In this document: positions 20,813 through 29,376 of the stretch, piece after piece
How positions within the stretch are numbered: the first letter of the stretch is position 1
How the letters are laid out: each line of letters opens with the position of its first letter
Source: Microbacterium gorillae
GTDB lineage: Bacteria; Actinomycetota; Actinomycetes; Actinomycetales; Microbacteriaceae
Assembly (NCBI RefSeq): GCF_000826185.2
Contig: NZ_LN648870.1
Coordinates: 109,761 to 173,760, forward strand
Length of the DNA stretch: 64,000 nt
Direction: 5' to 3'
Notes under the pieces: generated by a model
Database searches by the model: none
What the model was told of the DNA's origin: nothing
The model's input: the letters and a program-made list of their open reading frames with translations, nothing else
Position numbers and translations under genes: made by a program

Positions 20813-20848
20813 GACGGGCGGCTGGGGTCACGACCCCGGCCGCCCGTC
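20813..20848 (+). terminator. GC-rich hairpin between rplO and secY
   Basis: Inverted repeat GACGGGCGGC/GCCGCCCGTC with an inner GGGGTC-ACGACCCC pairing. There is no T tract after it, so it more likely attenuates or protects mRNA than fully stops transcription. Confidence 0.5.
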
Positions 20849-20881
20849 CCCGTATGGACATTCTCGTCAGGAGGAATGCAT

Positions 20882-22210
20882 TTGTTCAGCGCAATCGCGC
20901 GGATCTTCCGCACGCCAGATCTTCGGCGGAAGATCGGATTCACCCTGGCGATCATCGCCATCTATCGCCTCGGCGCGCACGTCCCGGCTCCGTTCGTGGA
21001 CTTCCCGAACGTCCAGGAGTGCCTCGCCGGCACGTCGACTTCGCAGGGACTGCTCTCGCTCGTCAACCTCTTCTCGGGTGGCGCGCTGCTGCAGCTGTCG
21101 ATCTTCGCTCTCGGTGTGATGCCGTACATCACCGCGACGATCATCACCCAGCTGCTGCGAGTGGTCATCCCGCACTTCGAGACTCTCCACAAGGAGGGGC
21201 AGTCCGGCCAGGCGAAGCTCACGCAGTACACGCGGTACCTGACGATCGCGCTCGCGCTGCTGCAGTCGACCACTCTGGTCACCGTCGCCCGCACCGGCCA
21301 GCTGTTCGGCACGAGTGGCGTCAGCGCCTGCAACAACCTGCTGACCAATGACGCCTGGTGGGCGCAGATGCTGATGATCATCACGATGACCGCCGGCACC
21401 GGCCTCATCATGTGGTTCGCCGAACTCGTCACCGAGCGCGGCATCGGCAACGGCATGTCCCTGCTGATCTTCACCTCCATCGCCGCCGGCTTCCCGGCCT
21501 CGATGATGGCGATCTGGACCGCCAAGGGTCCGGAGGTCTTCTTCATGGTGATCGCGGTCGGCATCGTGGTGGTCGCGCTCGTGGTGTTCGTCGAACAGTC
21601 GCAGCGCCGGATCCCGGTGCAGTACGCCAAGCGCATGGTCGGTCGTCGCACGTACGGCGGCACCAACACGTACATCCCGATCAAGGTCAACATGGCCGGT
21701 GTGGTCCCGGTGATCTTCGCGTCCTCGCTGCTGTACATCCCGCAGCTGATCGCGCAGTTCAACCAGACCCCGGACCCCAAGACCGGCGAAATCGCGGGCT
21801 GGGTCGTCTGGATCCAGAACTACCTCGTCAAGGGCGATCACCCGCTCTACATGCTGCTGTACTTCCTGCTGATCGTCGGATTCACCTACTTCTACGTCGC
21901 CATCACGTTCAACCCGACCGAGGTCGCGGACAACATGAAGAAGTACGGCGGCTTCATCCCCGGCATCCGTGCCGGCCGGCCGACGGCGGACTACCTCGAG
22001 TACGTCCTCACGCGCATCACCCTGCCGGGCTCGATCTACCTCGGTCTGGTCGCACTGATCCCGCTCATCGCGCTGTCGACGGTGGGGGCGAACCAGAACT
22101 TCCCGTTCGGCGGAACCTCGATCCTCATCATGGTCGGTGTGGGTCTGGAGACCGTCAAGCAGATCGACGCGCAGCTTCAGCAGCGCCACTATGAAGGGCT
22201 CCTCCGATGA
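20882..22210 (+). CDS. secY: Preprotein translocase channel subunit SecY
   Basis: A 442-residue polytopic membrane protein (ten helices expected) forming the Sec channel. MFSAIARIFRTPDLRRKIGF is the usual actinobacterial start. GIGNGMSLLIF and FNPTEVADNMKKYGGFIPGI are the conserved SecY motifs, the latter in a cytoplasmic loop. A TTG at 20882 is chosen: the AGGAGG at ~20868-20874 is ~8 nt from it but only 2 nt from the in-frame ATG at 20876. It overlaps adk by 4 nt, giving a coupled secY-adk-map unit. Confidence 0.95.
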   Translation: MFSAIARIFRTPDLRRKIGFTLAIIAIYRLGAHVPAPFVDFPNVQECLAGTSTSQGLLSLVNLFSGGALLQLSIFALGVMPYITATIITQLLRVVIPHFETLHKEGQSGQAKLTQYTRYLTIALALLQSTTLVTVARTGQLFGTSGVSACNNLLTNDAWWAQMLMIITMTAGTGLIMWFAELVTERGIGNGMSLLIFTSIAAGFPASMMAIWTAKGPEVFFMVIAVGIVVVALVVFVEQSQRRIPVQYAKRMVGRRTYGGTNTYIPIKVNMAGVVPVIFASSLLYIPQLIAQFNQTPDPKTGEIAGWVVWIQNYLVKGDHPLYMLLYFLLIVGFTYFYVAITFNPTEVADNMKKYGGFIPGIRAGRPTADYLEYVLTRITLPGSIYLGLVALIPLIALSTVGANQNFPFGGTSILIMVGVGLETVKQIDAQLQQRHYEGLLR

Positions 22211-22809
22211 CGAACACCTCCGCACGCTTCCTGATCGTCGGCCCGCAGGGCTCCGGCAAGGGCACGCAGGGCGTCCGCATCGCCGAGTCGTTCGGGATCC
22301 CGGTGGTCTCCACCGGCGACATCTTCCGCGCCAACATCAAGGAGGGCACGGACCTCGGCAAGAAGGTCCAGGCCATCACCGCCGCCGGCAACCTCGTCTC
22401 CGACGAGCTGACCGGTGAACTGGTGCGCGACCGCCTCGCGCAGAACGACGCGCAGCCGGGCTTCCTGCTGGACGGCTACCCGCGCAACCGCGCGCAGGTC
22501 GCTCACCTGGACGAGTTCCTCGCCGGTCGCGGCGAAGAGCTCGACGCCGTGATCGAGCTGGACGTGCCGCGTGCGGAGTCCATCGAGCGCCTCAGCCTGC
22601 GCGCCCAGGAGCAGGGCCGTGCGGACGACACCGACGAGGCGATCGCCCATCGCCTGGACATCTACGAGCGCGAGACCGCTCCGATCCTCGCGGTGTACGG
22701 CGAGAAGGGCATCGTCGACAAGATCGACGGCGTCGGCTCGCTGGATGAGATCACCGCTCGCATCATGGACGCGCTGGCCGCTCGCGGCTTCACGCCCGCC
22801 ACGGCCTGA
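22207..22809 (+). CDS. adk: Adenylate kinase
   Basis: A 200-residue enzyme that interconverts ATP + AMP and 2 ADP. The P-loop GPQGSGKGTQG is at ~10-20, VVSTGDIFRANIKEGTDLGK is the AMP-binding region and FLLDGYPRNRAQV the following signature. It is the short type, with no zinc-cysteine LID. It overlaps secY by 4 nt and map by 1 nt. Confidence 0.97.
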   Translation: MTNTSARFLIVGPQGSGKGTQGVRIAESFGIPVVSTGDIFRANIKEGTDLGKKVQAITAAGNLVSDELTGELVRDRLAQNDAQPGFLLDGYPRNRAQVAHLDEFLAGRGEELDAVIELDVPRAESIERLSLRAQEQGRADDTDEAIAHRLDIYERETAPILAVYGEKGIVDKIDGVGSLDEITARIMDALAARGFTPATA

Positions 22810-23654
22810 TGGTGTTCGGTCGGGGGATCTACAAGAATCCCGCACAGCTGCGGGGGATGATCGAGCCCGGCCTGATCACGGCGGCGATGCTCGACGCCGT
22901 GCAGGCGATGATCGCCCCGGGCGTGACCACGGCCGACCTGGACGCGGAAGCCGAGCGCGTGATGCGCGAGCGCGGAGCGAAGTCGAACTTCCAGATGGTG
23001 CGCGGCTACCGGCACACCGTGTGCGCGTCCGTGAACGACCAGGTCGTGCACGGCATCCCGGGTTCGCGGGTGCTGGAGCCCGGCGACATCGTGAAGATCG
23101 ACGCGGGTGCGGAGCTGGCCGGATGGAACGGCGATTCGGCGCGCACCTTCGTGATTCCGGACCCGTCGCGCCCACAGCTCGTCGCCGAGCGCGAGGAGCT
23201 CTCCCGCGTGACCGAAGGGTCGATGTGGGCGGGTCTTGCGGCAATCGCGTCCGCGACGCACGTCGATGACATCTCGACGGCGATCGAGGCGTACCTGCTG
23301 CAGCATCGGCTCGCGCACGGTCGACCGGCCGGCATTCTGCGGGAGTACGTCGGACACGGCATCGGGCGCAAGATGCACGAGGCACCGAGCGTGTTCAACT
23401 ACCACACCTCCGCGCGCGGGGCGGAGATCAAGCCGGGCCTGTGCCTGGCGATCGAGCCGATGACCACGACCGGCGGCGATGAGACGTACGTCGAGGACGA
23501 CGACTGGACCGTCACCACCGTGGACGGATCCTGGGGCTCGCACTGGGAGCACAGCGTCGCCGTGCACGCCCGCGGCATCTGGGTCCTCACCGCCGCGGAT
23601 GGCGGAGCCGCCGGACTCGCCCCCTTCGGCGTGACACCCACCCCCATTCCCTGA
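22809..23654 (+). CDS. map: Methionine aminopeptidase, type I
   Basis: A 281-residue metalloprotease that removes the initiator Met from nascent proteins. The five metal ligands are visible: Asp in VKIDAGAELAG, Asp in NGDSARTF, His in VGHGIGRKMHEAP, Glu in LAIEPM and Glu near WEHSVAV. Length is normal for type Ia. It begins on the last base of adk and ends 11 nt before a DsbA-like gene. Confidence 0.96.
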   Translation: MVFGRGIYKNPAQLRGMIEPGLITAAMLDAVQAMIAPGVTTADLDAEAERVMRERGAKSNFQMVRGYRHTVCASVNDQVVHGIPGSRVLEPGDIVKIDAGAELAGWNGDSARTFVIPDPSRPQLVAEREELSRVTEGSMWAGLAAIASATHVDDISTAIEAYLLQHRLAHGRPAGILREYVGHGIGRKMHEAPSVFNYHTSARGAEIKPGLCLAIEPMTTTGGDETYVEDDDWTVTTVDGSWGSHWEHSVAVHARGIWVLTAADGGAAGLAPFGVTPTPIP

Positions 23655-23665
23655 CAGGAGTTCCG

Positions 23666-24352
23666 ATGGCCGCCCCCCGCAAGACCAACTGGTTCGCGAT
23701 CTGGACCGTCGTCATCGTCGCCGTGATCGTGATCGGCGTCGGCTGGGCCGTCCTGGCCATGAACAGCGGCGGTGGCACCGGTTCGAAAACGGCCCCAGTG
23801 GCGGGTCAGCTCGATGCGGACTCCGGTGTGGTGCCCGTCGGCACGGGCAAGAAGACGATCACGACGTACATCGACTTCATGTGCCCGATCTGCGGGCAGT
23901 TCGAGACGAACTACGGCGACGAGCTGGTCGACCTCGCGGCGGCGAACGACATCACGCTGGAATACCGACCGGTGGCGATTCTGGACGGAGCCTCCAGCGG
24001 CACGAAGTACTCCACGCGGGCCGCGAACGCGTTCTACTGCGTCGCCGACAGCACTCCCGCCGCCGTAGTGCCGTTCGTTCGCGCACTGTTCAAGAACCAG
24101 CCGCAGGAGAACTCGACGGGGCTTGACGATGACAAGCTCGTGGCGCTCGCGAAGGACGCCGGAGCCGACATCGCGTCCTGCCAGAAGAAGATGCCGTGGG
24201 CGGACAAGATCGCCACGTGGACGGAGGCGCTGCCGGCGAACTCGGACGGCTCGCGCGGCACACCGACGGTCATGGTGGACGGCTCCTACCTCGACCTCAA
24301 CACCTTCTGGGGCCAGCGGAACTACTTCACCGAGAACTTCGGCGGGAACTGA
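23666..24352 (+). CDS. Membrane-anchored DsbA-family thiol oxidoreductase
   Basis: A 228-residue protein. A short basic N terminus is followed by one membrane helix (~8-32), then a thioredoxin-fold domain facing outward with the redox motif CPIC at 73-76 (YIDFMCPICGQFE). A cis-Pro-type loop RGTPTVMV is near the C terminus, and there are further Cys in FYCVAD and IASCQKK. Expected role: oxidising or shuffling disulfides in secreted proteins. It is followed 7 nt later by a VKOR-family gene that could reoxidise it. A second paralogue lies two genes on. The start has CAGGAGTTCCG upstream. Confidence 0.88.
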   Translation: MAAPRKTNWFAIWTVVIVAVIVIGVGWAVLAMNSGGGTGSKTAPVAGQLDADSGVVPVGTGKKTITTYIDFMCPICGQFETNYGDELVDLAAANDITLEYRPVAILDGASSGTKYSTRAANAFYCVADSTPAAVVPFVRALFKNQPQENSTGLDDDKLVALAKDAGADIASCQKKMPWADKIATWTEALPANSDGSRGTPTVMVDGSYLDLNTFWGQRNYFTENFGGN

Positions 24353-24359
24353 CGCCACC

Positions 24360-24962
24360 GTGGTCAGTCCTCGCCCCAGCTCGCGCGTCGTGCTGTACGC
24401 GCTCACGCTGATCATCGGGGGAGCGGCAGGCGTCATCGCCGCGTTCGCGCTGGTGCTGGACTCCCTCGCCGTGGCGGCGGACCCGAACGCGGCCCTCACC
24501 TGCTCGGTGAACGCGACGGTCAACTGCGCGACGAACATCGCGTCCTGGCAGGGACACGTCTTCTTCGGCGTGTCCAACCCGGTATGGGGACTCGGCCTGT
24601 TCGTCGCGCCGATCGTCGTCGGCATGATGCTCCTGTCCGGCGCCCGGTTCCGCGCCTGGTTCTGGGCACTGTTCGGGATCGGCATGACCTTCGCCGCGGT
24701 CTTCGTGCTGTGGCTGGCCTATCAGAGCGTCTTCGCCCTCCGGACACTGTGCCCGTGGTGCGCGCTGGTGTACGTGGCGGTGATCCCGATGTGGATCGCG
24801 ACGCTGGTCGCCGCTCCCGCGTCCGGCGCGTTCGGCACCCTCGCGCGGGACCGCGGTCGCGCGCTCACGTGGGCCGTGCCGATCCTGTCCCTGGTCGTCC
24901 TGGTGCTCATCTTCGGTGTCGCACAGGTGCGCCTGGACGTGCTGGGGACTCTGCTGCGCTGA
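24360..24962 (+). CDS. Vitamin K epoxide reductase (VKOR) family membrane protein
   Basis: A 200-residue membrane protein with about five hydrophobic helices. It has the VKOR hallmarks: a loop Cys pair (C48 in LTCSVNA and C56 in VNCATNI) and the quinone-side CPWC at 131-134. Bacterial VKOR homologues replace DsbB, passing electrons from DsbA-like proteins to quinone. The GTG at 24360, 7 nt after the DsbA-like stop, is the most economical start. With flanking DsbA-like genes it forms a self-contained disulfide-forming module. Confidence 0.88.
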   Translation: MVSPRPSSRVVLYALTLIIGGAAGVIAAFALVLDSLAVAADPNAALTCSVNATVNCATNIASWQGHVFFGVSNPVWGLGLFVAPIVVGMMLLSGARFRAWFWALFGIGMTFAAVFVLWLAYQSVFALRTLCPWCALVYVAVIPMWIATLVAAPASGAFGTLARDRGRALTWAVPILSLVVLVLIFGVAQVRLDVLGTLLR

Positions 24963-25082
24963 CACGGTGAGCCGTTCACACGCCCGGCCCAGCGACACCG
25001 TGCAAGATGGTGTAGGCGGATCCATCCGCCATCCTGCGCGGCACCGCGCACGGCCTCCCACAGCAACCACCCAAGAGGAACC

Positions 25083-25829
25083 ATGGCAACCGCTGCGCGC
25101 AAGACCAACTGGTTCGCGATCTGGACCACCATCATCGTCGCCGTCATCGTCGTCGGCGTCGGCGCGGCCGTCGTGATCGCGAACAACATCTCCAACAGCC
25201 CGGGGCAGGCCCCGAGTGCTGCGTCCGTCGACGCGAAGACCGGCGCGGTGCGTGTCGGTGAGGCCGACGCGAAGGACACGGTCGCGACGTACATCGACTT
25301 CATGTGCCCGATCTGCAACCAGTTCGAGGGTGTCTACGGTGCGCAGCTGAAGGAGCTCGCCCAGAAGGGCGACATCGCCCTGGACCTGCACCCGGTCGCG
25401 ATCCTCGACTCGCAGTCGATGGGCACGAACTACTCCACCCGCGCGGCGAACGCCTTCTACTGCGTCGCCGACACCGCGGAGAGCGCCGTGCTGCCGTTCA
25501 TGTCCACCCTCTTCACCAACCAGCCCTCGGAGGGCACGGCCGGTCTCACCGACGAGCAGCTCATCCAGTACGCCAAGGATGCCGGAGCGGACATCGCGAC
25601 CTGCCAGACGGGCAAGAAGTACGAGAAGTTCGTCACCGCGATGACCAAGCAGATGCCGGCCGATCCCACCACGGGCCGTCGCGGCACCCCGACCATCGTG
25701 ATCAACGGCAAGTACACGTCGCTGTCCGACATCGGCGCGTCGCAGACGTACTTCACCGACAAGTTCGGCAGCTCGACCGGTTCCACTGAAGCTCCGACGC
25801 CGACGCCCAGCGCACCCGCCGCGAAGTGA
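25083..25829 (+). CDS. Membrane-anchored DsbA-family thiol oxidoreductase, second copy
   Basis: A 248-residue paralogue of the product at 23666-24352, with the same ARKTNWFAIWT start, a membrane helix at ~9-33 and an identical FMCPICNQFE redox motif (Cys 75 and 78). RRGTPTIVINGKYTSL is the cis-Pro region. A Pro/Thr/Ser tail (EAPTPTPSAPAAK) is added. Helix and catalytic segments are much more alike than the spacer regions, as expected of an old duplication. AAGAGGAACC precedes the ATG. Likely partner of the VKOR protein. Confidence 0.88.
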   Translation: MATAARKTNWFAIWTTIIVAVIVVGVGAAVVIANNISNSPGQAPSAASVDAKTGAVRVGEADAKDTVATYIDFMCPICNQFEGVYGAQLKELAQKGDIALDLHPVAILDSQSMGTNYSTRAANAFYCVADTAESAVLPFMSTLFTNQPSEGTAGLTDEQLIQYAKDAGADIATCQTGKKYEKFVTAMTKQMPADPTTGRRGTPTIVINGKYTSLSDIGASQTYFTDKFGSSTGSTEAPTPTPSAPAAK

Positions 25830-25865
25830 TCGCGCGCAGCGGTCGGCGCGCCGGGGCGCCCCGGT

Positions 25866-25905
25866 TTGCCTGCCGATCCGATATCACGTAGTATCAATCT
25901 TTGGT
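25866..25905 (+). promoter_or_regulatory. infA operon promoter with CTTTGGT initial motif
   Basis: TTGCCT (25866-25871), a 17-bp spacer and TAGTAT (25889-25894), then 4 nt and CTTTGGT (25899-25905), giving a leader of ~90 nt to infA. The GGTG-CTTGCGCCT continuation resembles the rplM leader. Confidence 0.6.
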
Positions 25906-25991
25906 GCCTTGCGCCTTTGTTGGCGTGTCGCGGTACCGAACACTCATCAATCCACCGCAGACCGACCGGTCTGCCCAGCGTCAGCGAGGCT

Positions 25992-26213
25992 ATGGCTAAG
26001 AAAGACGGTGTCATCGAGATCGAAGGCACGGTGTCGGAGGCTCTGCCCAACGCGATGTTCCGCGTTGAGCTCACCAACGGACACAAGGTGCTTGCAACGA
26101 TCTCCGGCAAGATGCGACAGAACTACATCCGCATCATCCCCGAGGACCGTGTGGTCGTGGAGCTCAGCCCCTACGACCTGACCCGCGGCCGTATCGTCTA
26201 CCGCTACCGCTGA
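25992..26213 (+). CDS. infA: Translation initiation factor IF-1
   Basis: A 73-residue OB-fold protein of standard length ([20 protein letters not shown] through [15 protein letters not shown]). It blocks the A site during initiation. The ATG at 25992 fits the conserved start. It heads the infA-rpmJ-rpsM-rpsK-rpoA-rplQ run, the alpha operon in actinobacterial order. Confidence 0.98.
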   Translation: MAKKDGVIEIEGTVSEALPNAMFRVELTNGHKVLATISGKMRQNYIRIIPEDRVVVELSPYDLTRGRIVYRYR

Positions 26214-26274
26214 GCCCTCCGGTCGAGAAGTAACGTCCCGGTCCGCCGGGACGAAGACAGCGATAAGGAACATC

Positions 26275-26391
26275 ATGAAGGTCAAGCCTTCCGTCAAGCC
26301 CATCTGCGACCACTGCAAGGTCATCCGTCGCCACGGTCGCGTCATGGTCATCTGCAAGAGCAACCCGCGCCACAAGCAGCGCCAGGGTTGA
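26275..26391 (+). CDS. rpmJ: 50S ribosomal protein L36, zinc-ribbon (C+) form
   Basis: A 38-residue protein: [17 protein letters not shown] then [15 protein letters not shown]. The zinc ligands C11, C14, C27 and H33 are all present, so this is the zinc-dependent paralogue. Some bacteria also keep a zinc-free copy for zinc starvation. AAGGAA precedes the ATG. Confidence 0.97.
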   Translation: MKVKPSVKPICDHCKVIRRHGRVMVICKSNPRHKQRQG

Positions 26392-26395
26392 GCCG

Positions 26396-26432
26396 CGACG
26401 TGCCACCGCGGCGAAGCCGCGCTGACACGTCG
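26396..26432 (+). terminator. Compound hairpin after rpmJ
   Basis: Outer arms CGACGTG/CACGTCG (26396-26402, 26426-26432) and an inner GCGGC-GAA-GCCGC stem. No T run follows. It begins 5 nt after the rpmJ stop and may separate rpmJ from rpsM expression. Confidence 0.5.
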
Positions 26433-26441
26433 ACGACTCAG

Positions 26442-26476
26442 GGTTGAGCGAGGCCCCCAGGGGCCGAGTCGAAACC
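26442..26476. repeat. REP-like intergenic palindrome
   Basis: GGTTGAGCGAG ... CGAGTCGAAACC around a GGCCCC/GGGGCC core, in the rpmJ-rpsM gap. Its ends resemble the GGTTGAGCGAGC.../...CGAGTCGAAACC palindromes that, from memory, are dispersed in many Microbacteriaceae genomes. Only one copy is visible in this window. Confidence 0.45.
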
Positions 26477-26600
26477 TCGGGCAGAACAACTCAACAACAG
26501 AAATCGGCAGGATCGAGAACCCGTTCGCGGGGGACACCCCGGGGTGGAGGCCCGGGAACAGCTCCTGCTCCACACCTCCACCAACTCCGAGGAGAACCGC

Positions 26601-26978
26601 ATGGCACGTCTTGCCGGCGTCGACATCCCGCGCGACAAGCGCGTGGTGATCGCACTCACGTACATCTACGGCATCGGCCGTACCCGCTCCGTCGAGATCC
26701 TGAAGGCGACCGGAATCGACGAGTCGATCCGCGTCAAGGACCTCAGCGACGACCAGCTCATCGCTCTCCGTGACTACATCGACGGAACCTACAAGGTGGA
26801 GGGTGACCTTCGCCGCGAGGTGGCCGCCGACATCCGTCGCAAGGTCGAGATCGGCTCTTACGAGGGCCTGCGCCACCGTCGTGGACTGCCCGTCCGCGGC
26901 CAGCGCACCAAGACCAACGCCCGCACGCGCAAGGGTCCGAAGAAGACCGTCGCCGGCAAGAAGAAGGCCGGCCGCTGA
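26601..26978 (+). CDS. rpsM: 30S ribosomal protein S13
   Basis: A 125-residue protein of the 30S head contacting P-site tRNA and bridging to L5. [20 protein letters not shown] is the conserved start and [15 protein letters not shown] the basic tail. GAGGAGAACC precedes the ATG at 26601. It is followed 30 nt later by rpsK. Confidence 0.98.
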   Translation: MARLAGVDIPRDKRVVIALTYIYGIGRTRSVEILKATGIDESIRVKDLSDDQLIALRDYIDGTYKVEGDLRREVAADIRRKVEIGSYEGLRHRRGLPVRGQRTKTNARTRKGPKKTVAGKKKAGR

Positions 26979-27008
26979 TAGCGGCGGGAAAGGATTAGGA
27001 GAGAGCAC

Positions 27009-27407
27009 ATGGCTGCACCTAAGACTGCTGCGCGCAAGCCGCGTCGCAAGGAGAAGAAGAACATCGCGCTGGGCCAGGCCCACATCAAGTCGACGTTCAA
27101 CAACACGATCGTTTCGATCACGGACCCGACCGGCGCGGTCATCGCGTGGGCCTCGTCCGGTGGCGTGGGCTTCAAGGGCTCGCGCAAGTCGACCCCGTAC
27201 GCCGCTGGCATGGCCGCTGAGGCCGCCGCCAAGGGCGCGCAGGAGCACGGCGTCAAGAAGGTCGACGTCTTCGTGAAGGGCCCGGGTTCGGGTCGCGAGA
27301 CGGCGATCCGTTCGCTGCAGGCCGCGGGCCTCGAGGTCGGATCCATCTCCGACGTCACCCCGCAGGCGCACAACGGCTGCCGTCCCCCGAAGCGTCGCCG
27401 CGTCTGA
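27009..27407 (+). CDS. rpsK: 30S ribosomal protein S11
   Basis: A 132-residue protein of the 30S platform near the E site. [20 protein letters not shown] and the invariant C-terminal [15 protein letters not shown] identify it. TAGGAGAGAGCAC precedes the ATG. In many bacteria rpsD (S4) follows; here a hairpin and then rpoA follow. Confidence 0.98.
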   Translation: MAAPKTAARKPRRKEKKNIALGQAHIKSTFNNTIVSITDPTGAVIAWASSGGVGFKGSRKSTPYAAGMAAEAAAKGAQEHGVKKVDVFVKGPGSGRETAIRSLQAAGLEVGSISDVTPQAHNGCRPPKRRRV

Positions 27408-27414
27408 TTCCTCT

Positions 27415-27443
27415 CGCCGCGCCGGGCTCGTCCCGGCGCGGCG
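27415..27443 (+). terminator. Hairpin between rpsK and rpoA
   Basis: Perfect 12-bp inverted repeat CGCCGCGCCGGG/CCCGGCGCGGCG with a 5-nt loop, 8 nt after the rpsK stop. There is no T run; probably partial termination or processing. Confidence 0.55.
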
Positions 27444-27534
27444 CAGGCTTCCGGTTCGCGCCGCGGACCGAGACAACTCAACACCTCAAGCCGCAAGTGT
27501 CATATAGCGGGCACTTGATTGAAAGGAACACAGA

Positions 27535-28527
27535 GTGCTTATTGCACAGCGTCCCACTCTGACCGAGGAGAAGATCGGGGAGTTCCGTAGTCGGTTCGTC
27601 ATCGAGCCGCTCGAGCCCGGATTCGGCTACACCATCGGCAACGCGCTGCGTCGCAGCCTGCTGTCCTCGATTCCGGGTGCCGCCGTGACGAGCATCCGCA
27701 TCGACGGTGTGCTGCACGAGTTCAGCACCATCCCCGGTGTCAAGGAAGACGTCACCGAGATCATCCTCAACATCAAGCAGCTGGTCGTCTCCAGCGAGCG
27801 CGATGAGCCGATCACGGCGTACCTGCGCAAGACCGGTGCCGGTGAAGTGACCGCCGCTGACATCTCGGCTCCGGCCGGTGTCGAGGTGCACAACCCCGAG
27901 CTGGTCATCGCCACGCTGAACGACACCGCGAAGTTCGAGCTCGAGCTGACGATCGAGCGTGGCCGCGGCTACGTCTCGGCCACGCAGAACCGCAACGAGT
28001 ACGCCGAAGCCGGCCAGATCCCGGTCGACTCGATCTACTCGCCGGTGCTGAAGGTCAGCTACCGCGTCGACGCCACCCGTGCCGGTGAGCGCACCGACTT
28101 CGACAAGCTCATCCTGGACGTGGAGACCAAGGCTGCGATCGCCCCGCGCGACGCCGTCGCCTCGGCCGGCCGCACCCTGGTGGAGCTGTTCGGCCTCGCT
28201 CGCGAGCTGAACGTCGAGGCCGAGGGCATCGAGATCGGCCCGGCGCCGGTCGAGACCGTCCTGTCGAACGAGCTGTCCATGCCGATCGAGGATCTCGATC
28301 TGTCGGTCCGCTCGTACAACTGCCTCAAGCGCGAGGGCATCAACACGGTGTCCGAGCTGGTCGCCCTCTCGGAGACCCAGCTGATGAACATCCGCAACTT
28401 CGGTCAGAAGTCGGTGGACGAGGTTCGTGACAAGCTCACGTCGCTCGGACTGTCGCTGAAGGACTCGGTTCCCGGTTTCGACGGGTCCGCGCACTTCTAC
28501 GGCGGTTACGAAGACGACGCGATCTGA
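27535..28527 (+). CDS. rpoA: DNA-directed RNA polymerase alpha subunit
   Basis: A 330-residue protein. The N-terminal assembly domain (~1-230) has [20 protein letters not shown]. The C-terminal domain (~250-330), which binds UP elements and activators, has [19 protein letters not shown] and [20 protein letters not shown]. The start is GTG with AAAGGAACAC upstream. A short inverted repeat CAAGTG/CACTTG around TATAGC (~27494-27517) precedes it. Normal length. Confidence 0.98.
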   Translation: MLIAQRPTLTEEKIGEFRSRFVIEPLEPGFGYTIGNALRRSLLSSIPGAAVTSIRIDGVLHEFSTIPGVKEDVTEIILNIKQLVVSSERDEPITAYLRKTGAGEVTAADISAPAGVEVHNPELVIATLNDTAKFELELTIERGRGYVSATQNRNEYAEAGQIPVDSIYSPVLKVSYRVDATRAGERTDFDKLILDVETKAAIAPRDAVASAGRTLVELFGLARELNVEAEGIEIGPAPVETVLSNELSMPIEDLDLSVRSYNCLKREGINTVSELVALSETQLMNIRNFGQKSVDEVRDKLTSLGLSLKDSVPGFDGSAHFYGGYEDDAI

Positions 28528-28563
28528 TCCCGACTGACCCTTTTATTCCTGGAGTAAGAAACC

Positions 28564-29238
28564 ATGCCTAAGCCCACCAAGGGCCCCCGCCTCGGAGGCG
28601 GACCCGCGCACGAGCGCCTGCTGCTCGCGAACCTCGCCTCGGCGCTGTTCACGCACAAGTCGATCACGACCACCGAGACGAAGGCCAAGCGCCTGCGTCC
28701 GCTGGCCGAGCGCCTCATCACGTTCGGCAAGCGCGGCGACCTGCACGCTCGCCGTCGCGTCCTGAGCGTCATCGGCGACAAGAACGCCACGCACATCCTC
28801 TTCGCGGAGATCGCGCCGCTGGTCGCCGAGCGTGAGGGTGGCTACACCCGCATCACGAAGATCGGCAACCGCAAGGGTGACAACGCCCCCATGGCCGTGA
28901 TCGAGCTCGTTCTCGAGCCCGTCGTGAAGAAGTCCACCAAGGCTTCCTCGAAGAAGGCCGCCCCGGCCAAGCTCGCTGAGGTTCCGGCCGAGAAGGCTCC
29001 CGTCGAGGAGGCTCCCGCCACCGAGGCTCCCGCCGCTGACGCCAAGGACTTCGGTCCGGACTCGGCTCCGGCCAACGAGGACGGCTCGGCTCCCGAGGGC
29101 TTCGACATCAAGGGCAACGCGGACTCGATGAAGTTCCACCGCCCGGACGGTCAGTGGTACGACCAGACCATCGCTGAGGTCTGGTTCCGCACCCCCGAGG
29201 CCGCTGAGGCCGCCGGCTTCACCGAGGCCGGCAAGTAA
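28564..29238 (+). CDS. rplQ: 50S ribosomal protein L17 fused to a C-terminal sunset-like domain
   Basis: A 224-residue protein; canonical L17 is ~120. Residues 1-122 are a complete L17 ([20 protein letters not shown] ... [12 protein letters not shown]). Residues ~123-165 are an Ala/Pro/Glu/Lys linker. Residues ~178-222 form a separate domain ([20 protein letters not shown], then [18 protein letters not shown]) that matches the IKGN...H.P....Y..T..EVWF..EEAA..AGF pattern of actinobacterial sunset domains. L17 lies by the exit tunnel; the role of the extra domain is unknown. Last of the alpha operon, with a strong terminator following. Confidence 0.95.
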   Translation: MPKPTKGPRLGGGPAHERLLLANLASALFTHKSITTTETKAKRLRPLAERLITFGKRGDLHARRRVLSVIGDKNATHILFAEIAPLVAEREGGYTRITKIGNRKGDNAPMAVIELVLEPVVKKSTKASSKKAAPAKLAEVPAEKAPVEEAPATEAPAADAKDFGPDSAPANEDGSAPEGFDIKGNADSMKFHRPDGQWYDQTIAEVWFRTPEAAEAAGFTEAGK

Positions 29239-29245
29239 CAGCCCG

Positions 29246-29283
29246 AACGAAGGCGCTCCACCATCCGGTGGGGCGCCTTCGTT
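29246..29283 (+). terminator. Terminator of the rplQ operon
   Basis: 17-bp inverted repeat with one G-U-type mismatch (arms 29246-29262 and 29267-29283, loop ATCC), 7 nt after rplQ, followed by GTT. It ends the ribosomal block. Confidence 0.9.
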
Positions 29284-29364
29284 GTTCCCTCGCTCCCACT
29301 CCTTGCCATTCCGCCGAAGTGGCGCAGCCGAGGGCGAGCGTCCGGGCGACGAGGTGCGCCTGGC

Positions 29365-29370
29365 TAGGCT
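29365..29370 (+). promoter_or_regulatory. -10 box TAGGCT, leaderless promoter of truA
   Basis: TAGGCT ends 6 nt before the truA ATG at 29377, with no Shine-Dalgarno, which predicts a transcript starting at the initiation codon. Confidence 0.6.
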
Positions 29371-29376
29371 GAGGGC

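Noticed and set aside
29290..29330. A fourth copy of the 116-bp element after the rplQ terminator
   Set aside because: It begins with TCGCTCCCAC, but the GGGG at offset 58 and the right end are missing. At most a degraded fragment.
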